Assembly: GCA_945888455.1 (NCBI GenBank)
Contig: CAMCZV010000002.1
Location: 1-64,000, forward strand
DNA from: Candidatus Finniella inopinata
GTDB lineage: Bacteria > Pseudomonadota > Alphaproteobacteria > Holosporales > Holosporaceae
Length of the DNA: 64,000 bases
Reading direction: 5' to 3'
The notes under the pieces were generated by a model that was not told where the DNA came from, made no database searches, and saw nothing but the letters and a program-made list of their open reading frames with translations. This document shows positions 57,066 to 64,000 of this stretch, piece by piece. Position numbers and translations under genes: made by a program. Position 1 is the stretch's first letter; each line of letters begins with the position of its first letter.

Positions 57066-57285
57066 TTAATCTTCCGGCTGTCTCTCTTGATGATCTTTTT
57101 CTTTGGACAAAGTTTGAATAGGTTGAATAGGCGGTTTAGGTTTAGTAGGTGCAGTAGGTGGTTTAGACTTAATGACATTACCTTGCCTGTTGCTTCCATT
57201 GAATTTGGTCCGCATGAACCCTATCAGCAGAAGATGCAAAAATCCCAAGAGCCAAACAAACCGCAGACGTTATTACAATATTCAT
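57066..57285 (-). pseudogene. Small secreted Pro-rich protein, frameshifted
   Basis: From the ATG at 57285 a signal peptide is encoded (MNIVITSAVCLALGIFASSA, cleavage near VHA), but the frame stops at 57180-57178 after 35 codons. A different frame continues across the same point with KSKPPTAPTKPKPPIQPIQ and a charged end, to a stop at 57066. Together they read as one secreted Pro-rich protein of about 70 residues broken by a single frameshift near 57180, or by a sequence error. Confidence 0.5.
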
Positions 57286-57529
57286 TACCTAATTCTTTTC
57301 TTTTTTATATGCAAGTTTAAAACAATGATACCAATATTTGAATAATTTTATGTAAACGGGGTTTAAAAAAGTTTCTTCGCATCAATGGGCAGTGTTCAGG
57401 TTGATCCCTGGTGAAAACAGGCTTGCTCTGTTTGGGCGGCATGGAAAAACAGCCCCGCTGGATTAAAACCCAAGGGACTGTTCTGGTGTCACGTTGCATT
57501 CGGAACGATCAATATTTAGACGTCGGGTT

Positions 57530-58603
57530 TTATGCTGCGCCTTTCATTGCGGCCAGTTCTTGTATTTTTACCTCTAAATCTTTCTTTGCTTGTTCGATAG
57601 ATTTTTTATTTTCCTCGATTTTTTTATTAGACCCGTCAATGTCTTTTACTTGAATATTGCTGACTCTCTCTTTTAAATCTGATATTTTCTTGTTTGATTC
57701 TTCTTTTTCGCTCGCATCTGTTTGTGATGACATTTTGCTTTCTTCAGCAGCAAGCTCTATTTTGCGTTGTTCTAATAGTGGAGTATTTAACTTGACTCTA
57801 TCTTCTAGCTTAATGTTATCATCTTCTAATAATTTGATTTTTGTTTCTAATGCGCGTTTTTGAGCATCTGCGCCTTTTATTGCCATCTCTTTCTCTTTTT
57901 CCGGTGAGTTATCTTTTTGAGGTGCCGGTTTTAACAATCTAGCCTGCGCCTGCAATGCTTCTTCCGTGACGGCTAGTTTTACGTCAGCTGGTTTTTGATT
58001 GTTCTCTACAGCTGTGTTTTCTACAGCCTTGTTTGCGTCAGCTGGTTTTCCTTCTTCTACTGCTGCTGTACCTGTTGCTACGGCTTCGGCTGGTTTTCCT
58101 TCTTCTACTGCTGCAACTGCGTCTGCTTTAACTTGGACAACGTCCTTCTGCAGGGCTGCAGCCGCTGCTTCTTTTTTATGTTGTTCCAGTGTTATAGGAC
58201 CGTAACCGACTTCACCTGGTCCTACTGGGGTAACTGTGCTAGCTTCTACTGCGGCTGTACCTGTTGCTGCGGCTTCGGCTGGTTTTACTGCTTCTACTGC
58301 GGCTGTACCTGTTGCTACGGCTGCGGCTGGTTTTACTGCTTCTACTGCGGCTGTACCTGTTGCGGCGGCCTTTTTCTTAGTAGGTGGATTTTTCTTAGGA
58401 GGGGTCTTTTTCTTAGTACGGGTCTCGCTCTTAGTACGGGTCTCGCTCTTAGTACGGGTCTTTTTCTTACTCTTAGCAGGCGCCTTTGCACTGGTTGTTC
58501 CGGTAGAAGCTGTCTGCGTAGCCTCTGTAGTCGTTACAACAGCATTCATAGACACCGTAAGAACCAAGCAAAGCAGCAATAATTTATTTTTATTCATTTT
58601 CAA
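57530..58603 (-). CDS. Secreted Ala/Lys-rich repeat protein with coiled coil
   Basis: Unknown function, 357 residues. Signal peptide (NKNKLLLLCLVLTVSMNAVV). A lysine-rich stretch with KSETRT repeats is followed by ATGTAAVEAVKPA repeats of 16 residues, then a Lys/Glu-rich region from about 235 to the end with heptad-like LEDDNIKLEDRVKL and EENKKSIEQAKKDLEVK, which should form a coiled coil. AAGGA precedes the ATG at 58603 by about 9 bases. The alanine repeats and coiled coil recall cell-surface or filament proteins. Neighbour of the Gly/His-rich gene. Confidence 0.8.
   Translation of the reverse strand: MKMNKNKLLLLCLVLTVSMNAVVTTTEATQTASTGTTSAKAPAKSKKKTRTKSETRTKSETRTKKKTPPKKNPPTKKKAAATGTAAVEAVKPAAAVATGTAAVEAVKPAEAAATGTAAVEASTVTPVGPGEVGYGPITLEQHKKEAAAAALQKDVVQVKADAVAAVEEGKPAEAVATGTAAVEEGKPADANKAVENTAVENNQKPADVKLAVTEEALQAQARLLKPAPQKDNSPEKEKEMAIKGADAQKRALETKIKLLEDDNIKLEDRVKLNTPLLEQRKIELAAEESKMSSQTDASEKEESNKKISDLKERVSNIQVKDIDGSNKKIEENKKSIEQAKKDLEVKIQELAAMKGAA
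58242..58385 (-). repeat. Three tandem 48-base units in the Ala/Lys-rich gene
   Basis: Units begin at 58242, 58290 and 58338; the third is partly degenerate at its end. Each encodes 16 residues around ATGTAAVEAVKPA. More diverged copies lie at 58050-58110. Confidence 0.85.
58412..58460 (-). repeat. 18-base tandem repeat, KSETRT units
   Basis: About two and a half copies of an 18-base unit (ttagtacgggtctcgctc on the plus strand) in the same gene, encoding KSETRT. Confidence 0.8.
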
Positions 58604-58740
58604 AATCCTTTTAATATTAGTTTACTCACATCTAATATTACAAAAATAGGATTAAAAATTGGTTAAAAATTTCCTGCAGAGATTCATAGGTTTTTACCTG
58701 TATTGCCATGATGTACATACCTAAAGCCGCAGTGTTTGAT

Positions 58741-59619
58741 TTAACAGGCTTTAATCTGCACAGAAAAGGGCTGTTGATCTGGGGTATCCAGTGTCACAAC
58801 CTCAAATTCACCCTTATTGTGATGAATGTCCTCGTGCAATACCATTAAACCGACATTTTCACAATGGCTGCCCATCCAACCCATGCGGGCCTGATCTGCG
58901 TTAACCAAGGGTGTGCCAGATTCTGGAAAGGCACCCCATTGCAATGTGGCACGATAAAGATGCTTACGGATAACGCCACGATGAAAGGTGCGCGCCATCA
59001 GCTCTTGGCCCATATAACATCCCTTGGTCCAAGAAATGGCGTTAATGTTCTGGTACCCATATTCTAAAATAATGGAATGATCATGAACAAGGTCATAAGC
59101 GCCCTCTGGAATACCCAAATGGATGCGATGGTGGTGATAGACAGATTCTGGGCATGGGTTTAAATAAGGGTGCGGCAATTCATTCCATAAGTCATAGGGA
59201 ATCAGGCCGCGTAATCCCAAATCAGGATGCCTGGGGTCTGTATAAAACAGGGCTCCCAGATTTTTTTGATCATAAAACGGAGATTCTTGCCTCAACTTTG
59301 CCCCATCCGGACCCAAGGCCGCACACACCGCATAACGTGAACTGTAATCGTGTAAGGATACATCGTGCAGGGGGGCATAAAACTGTAACACCTTCATTAA
59401 GGGTGCATGATGGATCTTGGCACAATCAAGAATCAGGCTGTTTTCCACGGGAAGGGTCAAAAAATCCGTAAAGAATCGTCCTTTTGGCGTTAAAAGGGCA
59501 GAAAATGATGCCTCGCTGGAGGATAATTTCTGAGTGCACAATCCCTCTAAAAATGCCAGGCGTTCTGGACCAGCAATGCCGATCACCCCACGCGATGGTA
59601 AAGAGCACCACGAAATCAT
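58741..59619 (-). CDS. ygfZ: YgfZ/GcvT-like folate-dependent iron-sulphur protein
   Basis: Tetrahydrofolate-binding protein (IBA57/YgfZ family) that helps maintain iron-sulphur enzymes such as LipA and MiaB-type enzymes. The signature KGCYxGQE is seen as WTKGCYMGQELMARTFHRG. 292 residues from the ATG at 59619, which overlaps the smpB stop as ATGA; an earlier start at 59664 lies inside smpB. Links functionally with lipA, mtaB and fdx in this window. Confidence 0.92.
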   Translation of the reverse strand: MISWCSLPSRGVIGIAGPERLAFLEGLCTQKLSSSEASFSALLTPKGRFFTDFLTLPVENSLILDCAKIHHAPLMKVLQFYAPLHDVSLHDYSSRYAVCAALGPDGAKLRQESPFYDQKNLGALFYTDPRHPDLGLRGLIPYDLWNELPHPYLNPCPESVYHHHRIHLGIPEGAYDLVHDHSIILEYGYQNINAISWTKGCYMGQELMARTFHRGVIRKHLYRATLQWGAFPESGTPLVNADQARMGWMGSHCENVGLMVLHEDIHHNKGEFEVVTLDTPDQQPFSVQIKAC

Positions 59620-60071
59620 TCGTTCGATCCTTGTTTCAAGATGCGTTGTTTTTGTCGATTCCATTCCTTGGTTTTTAACGCCGCACGCTTGTCATGGGTT
59701 TTTAATCCCACCGCCAGAGCCATTTCGATTTTGATTAACCCCTTGGCATTAAGATAAATTTTTAATGGGATGGCCGTCATGCCTTTTCGCGTAATTTGCC
59801 CAATGATTTTTGAAATTTGACGTTTGCGTAATAACAATTTGCGATCCCTTCGCGGAGTATGACTGAATTGAGCCGATGGGGCATATTCATTAATGTGGGC
59901 ATTGTGTAAAAACAATTCTCCGCCCCGTTCCAAAATATAGGATTCGGCAATACTGGCTTGGTTTTTGCGCAGAGATTTGACCTCACTGCCCATTAAAACC
60001 ATGCCGCATTCAAAACGCTCTGTTATGGAATAGTGATGCGTTGCGCTGCGATGATAACATAAAATGGTCAT
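59616..60071 (-). CDS. smpB: SmpB, tmRNA-binding protein
   Basis: Binds the tRNA-like part of tmRNA and brings it to stalled ribosomes. GMVLMGSEVKSLRK and the C-terminal KTHDKRAALKTKEWNRQKQRILK are diagnostic. 151 residues, normal. Upstream of ygfZ with a four-base overlap. Its RNA partner is at 41.2-41.5 kb. Confidence 0.96.
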   Translation of the reverse strand: MTILCYHRSATHHYSITERFECGMVLMGSEVKSLRKNQASIAESYILERGGELFLHNAHINEYAPSAQFSHTPRRDRKLLLRKRQISKIIGQITRKGMTAIPLKIYLNAKGLIKIEMALAVGLKTHDKRAALKTKEWNRQKQRILKQGSNE

Positions 60072-60163
60072 GGGGAGACTCTTGGATCATGGACTGATCG
60101 TGTATACCCCAGTGTGATGAAAATCATCGATGCTGACAAGATCGAAAACACCAAGATCTGTGG

Positions 60164-60799
60164 TTATCCCTTGGGCGAAAGGATGGCTACGTCGTCGTGG
60201 GGAAAGAAGAACAGGCGTTGCGTGGGTAAAACAGTTTGTTTCAGGTGCTGGGCCAAAGCACTCTGGGTCTTGGTGACACTGATCACATCAGCGGACGTTT
60301 TCCATACGGCCTGATCCTTCCAACTGTCCCCAATATAGGTATACCCAAAAGGCCCAAACCGATGACGCAACAGGTTGCCTTTTTGATCTCCCACCAAATT
60401 ATATTGGGCAGAGCTGGACCAGACATCTGTAAACAACCCCACACGATCGGCCACATAATGGGCGATTTTTTCTGGTGCTCCTGTGACCAAATACAGCGGC
60501 ACCCCCTGTTTATGCCAATGGCGCATTTGCAACAAAAGTCCGCCATGATAGGTCATTTTTGATTGATCCATATGGGCTGCATTGGCCATTCTGGTTTTAA
60601 CACCTGGCCAAAAGACTTTTGGAAAAAGGGACCTTAAATCCGTTTGCACCCAAGCCTTTGTCACGGCCCAAAGGGATAGGTTCAAATGCCAAATGGTGTG
60701 CTCGCGGACCAATGTGCCGTCCAAATCAATACAAATAGGAAAACCAGGGTCATAGTTGGGCAATGGATGGGCCGCAAGGGTATCCGCACTGGAAATCAT
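60164..60799 (-). CDS. HAD-family phosphatase
   Basis: Haloacid dehalogenase hydrolase. Motif I DLDGTLV, motif II LVTGA, and GDSWKDQ for motif IV. 211 residues. It resembles the HAD domain that is fused to UbiA-type prenyltransferases in many bacteria, but no prenyltransferase domain follows here. Substrate unknown. Precedes smpB on the same strand. Confidence 0.87.
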   Translation of the reverse strand: MISSADTLAAHPLPNYDPGFPICIDLDGTLVREHTIWHLNLSLWAVTKAWVQTDLRSLFPKVFWPGVKTRMANAAHMDQSKMTYHGGLLLQMRHWHKQGVPLYLVTGAPEKIAHYVADRVGLFTDVWSSSAQYNLVGDQKGNLLRHRFGPFGYTYIGDSWKDQAVWKTSADVISVTKTQSALAQHLKQTVLPTQRLFFFPHDDVAILSPKG

Positions 60800-61005
60800 G
60801 GTAAAGCATCAAAAAATGGATATCCCTACAGGCAGTCTGCAAAGTTATCATGCCCCTTGTCAATAATGGGTTGGGGCTTTTAAACCAGAATGTTTTTCCA
60901 ATAAAAACCAATATTTTCTGTATACAAAAATGGCAAAACCCCCGGATCGGTGCTATGATTGGGATTATTTTTGGGGTCTTTGTCCTGATACCATAAGGTT
61001 GGTCA

Positions 61006-62778
61006 ATGTTTTGGATTTCTGGTGTGTTCAGCAGATGGTCACGGTTTAAATGGTCTGTGGTGTCTGGGTTATGGATTGTGCTGTGGGGATTGGTCATGGC
61101 ATGCGTTATATCGGCTGGACCCGTCACCATGGATTGGGGGAAACCAGAATGGACCTCGGCGACCCATGTGCGCATACCATTAAAAATCAGCGTCTGTTCC
61201 AACTGGAAAATTTATGGTCCAGTTTTAAAGGACACCGATATTGGTCAGCCCACCACCCTTACATGGGATCAATCGACCAATATTTGGCATGTCGATGCCC
61301 ATTGGCCTGACTATGATTTCACCCGAATGTCTAAACTTACGTATAAGGGGGGCGATCTGTATCAAGAAGAAATAGACCGTCTCGTGCAAAAACTCATAAC
61401 CGTGAATCTTGATGTCTCTTTGAAAGAGCGGGCCCCAGCATGCATAAAGATGGTGGTTCGCGGTTTGGCGTGCTCCAAGGTATGCCAACCGTTTGATATC
61501 GCATTGCCGGATTTGAATTTGACTCCGCCCGCCATGACGTGGTCGGATTGGTGGTTTATGTTGGGGTGTGCCTTTTTAGGCGGATTGATCTTGAACATTA
61601 TGCCCTGTGTTTTACCCGTTTTGGCCTTAAAGCTGAAAGGGTTGACCCAACAAGGGCCAGATATGTTTCGATCCATATGTCTTGTTACAATGGGGGGCAT
61701 TGTCACGGGGTTTTGGGGATTGGCGGCACTGACCATCCTGGTTAAAACGGTCTTTCAACAACAAGTTGGATGGGGCATGCATTTGCAAAACCCCTATTTT
61801 GTCGCGTGCATGATCATCATCATGATGTTTGGTGGTTTTGGGTTGTTGGGGTTGTTTCATGTCAACACTCCGCAATGGGCGGGGGCGTTGCTGGCTCCGG
61901 CACAGCGGCGTTCGGCGTATACGCAGGCCTTTTTATCTGGTCTGGTGGCGGTTTTGTTGGCTACGCCGTGCTCTGCACCCTTTTTAGGAACAGCACTGGG
62001 TTTTGCTCTGACAGGGCAGGGCATAGAGATTATCGTATTTTATACGGCCATTGCTTTGGGTTTTGCCTTGCCCTATTTATTGGGTCTGATTTTCCCCATT
62101 CACAAAATATTGCCTCGGCCAGGACAGTGGATGGTGACTTTTGAAAAAATTCTGGGATTTTGTTTAATGGTATCGGCCGGATGGTTTGTCAGCACATCAT
62201 TGGCGGGATTATTAGGGGTGCCTTGGGATAAGGTGGCGCTTGGCCTGTGGTCAGTATGGCTGGTGATCCCTTTTGTGGCTGGAATCCGGGCCATTTCATT
62301 CAATCCAAAGGTGTACAAGGGGTTGGTGTACGGCATTCCTGGGATCTTTTCTGTCCTGTTGTTGATTTTGCCGGCTTTGCCTGGCCCCATACAGCACCCC
62401 ATTTCCATGCAAGATGGGTCCCTATCGTGGCAGGTGTTTTCATCAAAAACTCTGGAATCTGCTCTGATGCAAGGCAAAACGGTGGTGGTGGATATTACGG
62501 GGATGGGGTGTGCCTTGTGCATGGTGAACAAGTCCGTATTTAAACACAACACGGTCCAAGAACGCTTGCAACGGCCAAATGTCTTGTGTTTGCGTGGCGA
62601 TTTTACCAGAGGAGATCCAGCCTTGATGATGTTTTTACGAAAATATGGCCGTTCCGCTATACCATTTAATATGGTCATTCATGCCAAGCATCCCCAGGGG
62701 GTTGTGTTATCCGAACGTCTGACACGGGAAGAATTACTGGGCGCGATGGAGTTTGTGGAAAATCCAACCATAAAATAA
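61006..62778 (+). CDS. dsbD: DsbD-type thiol:disulfide interchange protein
   Basis: Inner-membrane protein passing electrons from cytoplasmic thioredoxin to periplasmic partners. N-terminal periplasmic domain (about 35-170) with ACSKVCQ, a central membrane domain of about eight helices with the reactive cysteines in NIMPCVLPVLALK and ATPCSAPFLGT, and a C-terminal thioredoxin-like domain with CALC in GMGCALCMVNK. 590 residues. AAGG lies 8 bases before the ATG. The first domain is closer to ScsB/DsbD-alpha variants than to the E. coli form. Confidence 0.93.
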   Translation: MFWISGVFSRWSRFKWSVVSGLWIVLWGLVMACVISAGPVTMDWGKPEWTSATHVRIPLKISVCSNWKIYGPVLKDTDIGQPTTLTWDQSTNIWHVDAHWPDYDFTRMSKLTYKGGDLYQEEIDRLVQKLITVNLDVSLKERAPACIKMVVRGLACSKVCQPFDIALPDLNLTPPAMTWSDWWFMLGCAFLGGLILNIMPCVLPVLALKLKGLTQQGPDMFRSICLVTMGGIVTGFWGLAALTILVKTVFQQQVGWGMHLQNPYFVACMIIIMMFGGFGLLGLFHVNTPQWAGALLAPAQRRSAYTQAFLSGLVAVLLATPCSAPFLGTALGFALTGQGIEIIVFYTAIALGFALPYLLGLIFPIHKILPRPGQWMVTFEKILGFCLMVSAGWFVSTSLAGLLGVPWDKVALGLWSVWLVIPFVAGIRAISFNPKVYKGLVYGIPGIFSVLLLILPALPGPIQHPISMQDGSLSWQVFSSKTLESALMQGKTVVVDITGMGCALCMVNKSVFKHNTVQERLQRPNVLCLRGDFTRGDPALMMFLRKYGRSAIPFNMVIHAKHPQGVVLSERLTREELLGAMEFVENPTIK

Positions 62779-62817
62779 CAAGCGCCACGCCTGGTAAAAA
62801 ACCTTGGTTTTCCGGCT

Positions 62818-62847
62818 TTGACAATGGTGGAAAGGGCAGGGTATTGT
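62818..62847 (+). promoter_or_regulatory. Promoter for xseB
   Basis: TTGACA, 18 bases, TATTGT; perfect -35 box, 28 bases before the xseB ATG. Confidence 0.65.
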
Positions 62848-62875
62848 GTAAAAATATGAACAAAAAGGGCCCATT

Positions 62876-63118
62876 ATGGCAAACGATCAACACCCATCAA
62901 CAGAGCAGAGTTTCGAAGAATCATTGAAAGAGCTGGAAGGATTGGTCAAGCGATTTGAGGAAGGGCAATTGACTTTGGACCAGGCTGTAGAAGCTTTTAC
63001 CCGCGGGACTATATTAAAAAAGCAATGCGAGGTGAAGTTGCAACAAGCCAAATCTAAAATAGAGTTGGTTACTGCAGAACAATCTGGAACAGATTCTTCT
63101 GCGCCGGATTCGAAATGA
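62876..63118 (+). CDS. xseB: Exodeoxyribonuclease VII small subunit
   Basis: Small helical subunit that binds XseA to form exonuclease VII. SFEESLKELEGLVKRFEEGQLTLDQAVEAFTRGTILKKQCEVKL contains the whole family domain (block from about residue 12). 80 residues, normal. xseA is not in the window. Confidence 0.95.
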   Translation: MANDQHPSTEQSFEESLKELEGLVKRFEEGQLTLDQAVEAFTRGTILKKQCEVKLQQAKSKIELVTAEQSGTDSSAPDSK

Positions 63119-63320
63119 TGGTTAGAATACATTAAAATTTTACATCATAAGTCCAGTTTGTTTTGCGCAGAGGGACATAATACTGTCACAAGATAGGAAA
63201 AACGGAAGAAATGGAAACAGGGGCAGAATTTTCTGAAATTTTCTGTAAAAGTGGTGGAAAAGCAAATGTTTTCTTGGCACTATACACTCTATAGATCAAT
63301 GAAGATGGCGGGGTGATGTG

Positions 63321-64000
63321 ATGGCAAATTTGGAAGAAACAAGCGGTCACATCGGGGCATGCGATCAACCCATAAAATCCAGATGGGGGTGCTCTAGATG
63401 GGGATGCGGCGGCATGATGGCCACCAACTTGATTATTCTGACATTGGTTTTGTATACGGTTAGTGGAACCCCTGGAGCAAACCAAGAGCAAAAAGCTGTG
63501 GGGGCGGCGCCATCGGCTGTGGCCAAGCAATCCTCTGCTGTACCCAGTGGAAAAGGTTCTAGAAAAATCGTTCCATCGGCTGTGGCCAAAACAGACGAAA
63601 AAACCCATTCTTCCTCTGCTGTACCGTCTGGATTAAAAATGCCGACCACAACGGTTCAGGGTCGGTATGCCTATTTAAAAGATTTATCTACCCAGTGCGT
63701 GTTGTTGGACAAGGGGGCTGATGAGTCCATGGCACCATCATCCATGACAAAAATCGTTACCGTATACTTGATGTTACAGGCATTGGCACAAAAATCATTG
63801 GATTGGTTAGACCTGATTTACGTATCCAAAAATGCGGCAAAAAGACCTGGCAGCCGTATGTTCATCAAACCAGAAGAAAGCATCCCTGTGATCGATTTAC
63901 TCAAGGGCATTGTGGTGACATCCGGTAATGACGCATGTACAGCCATAGCCGAACATTTGGGGGGCAGCGAAGAAGGATTTGCAGAATTAATGAACGGGTT
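63321..64000 (+). CDS. D-alanyl-D-alanine carboxypeptidase, second copy, cut by the window end
   Basis: Open to the end of the window with no stop. From the ATG at 63321 (GGGGTGA upstream) comes a charged/Cys-rich start, a membrane segment (TNLIILTLVLYTVSG), and a Ser/Ala/Lys linker with a repeated PSAVAK..SSAVPSG unit. The penicillin-binding domain shows SSMTK (active serine) in MAPSSMTKIVTVY and SGN in VVTSGNDACTA. The KTG motif lies past the window. Paralogous to the gene at 46835-48064. The uncleaved-looking anchor suggests an inner-membrane, periplasm-facing protein. Confidence 0.92.
   Translation, partial: MANLEETSGHIGACDQPIKSRWGCSRWGCGGMMATNLIILTLVLYTVSGTPGANQEQKAVGAAPSAVAKQSSAVPSGKGSRKIVPSAVAKTDEKTHSSSAVPSGLKMPTTTVQGRYAYLKDLSTQCVLLDKGADESMAPSSMTKIVTVYLMLQALAQKSLDWLDLIYVSKNAAKRPGSRMFIKPEESIPVIDLLKGIVVTSGNDACTAIAEHLGGSEEGFAELMNG

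Noticed and set aside
58242-58460. CRISPR-like array
   Set aside because: The repeats are contiguous, in frame with a protein and have no spacers.
57995-58582. 195-codon plus-strand frame, Cys/Tyr/Phe-rich
   Set aside because: Exact antisense of the repeat region of the Ala/Lys-rich secreted gene; its repeats are a by-product.

Overview
This 64 kb window looks like chromosome from an alphaproteobacterium, most likely a host-associated lineage of the Holosporales/Rickettsiales kind. Support from the sequence: a circularly permuted, two-piece-type tmRNA gene; an alpha-type SspB ClpX adaptor; the C-terminal half of a large (180-kDa-type) NAD-glutamate dehydrogenase; alpha-type MtaB, AddA and FtsZ (C-terminal LEIPSFLR motif); and a scattered arrangement of normally clustered genes, as seen in reduced, rearranged genomes. 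The lineage below class level is inference. The window contains no rRNA, CRISPR array, insertion sequence or prophage that I can support.

Layout. 0-13.6 kb: trpS (+), then a mostly minus-strand block: patatin-like lipase, MFS transporter, lon (with extra insertions), ferredoxin, lipA, uvrA (lacking a segment between its first zinc knuckles), ruvX and pcrA. 13.8-19.1 kb: mtaB, a BI-1 family membrane protein, an unrecognised ORF, a VapC-like PIN protein, tRNA-Trp and an M23 peptidase. 19.1-29.2 kb: a pentamer-rich non-coding stretch, rpmB, rpsB-tsf, an MCE (MlaD-type) protein, gyrB, a secreted Ser/Asn/Thr-rich protein, rpsD, and accB followed by a partial duplicate of its own 3' end. 29.2-34.6 kb: pgeF, trxA, a half-length NAD-GDH and rho. 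34.7-39.3 kb: an isolated piece of the S10/spc ribosomal operon, rpsC to rplR, with its own promoter and a terminator. 39.7-45.5 kb: a metallo-beta-lactamase-fold gene in AT-rich surroundings, sspB, ssrA (tmRNA), ftsZ-ftsA-ftsQ and tRNA-Pro. 45.6-55.9 kb: polyprenyl synthase, D-Ala-D-Ala carboxypeptidase, maf, an envelope-type protein, lytic transglycosylase, dapA and addA. 56-58.6 kb: a cluster of secreted low-complexity proteins (Gly/His-rich, Pro-rich and frameshifted, Ala/Lys-rich with tandem repeats). 58.7-64 kb: ygfZ, smpB, a HAD phosphatase, dsbD, xseB and the start of a second D-Ala-D-Ala carboxypeptidase cut by the window end.

How the genes fit together. Ribosome rescue is well represented: tmRNA, SmpB and SspB are all here, and sspB lies directly downstream of ssrA on the same strand. 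Envelope growth and division are covered by FtsQ/A/Z, Slt, M23, two carboxypeptidases, dapA, an MCE protein and DsbD. DNA repair is covered by UvrA, PcrA, AddA, XseB and RuvX. The most unusual points are the long 30-codon tmRNA tag ending in TAAAA beside its probable adaptor gene, the secreted repeat proteins, the broken-off ribosomal operon, the half-size GDH, the accB tail duplication and the reduced UvrA.
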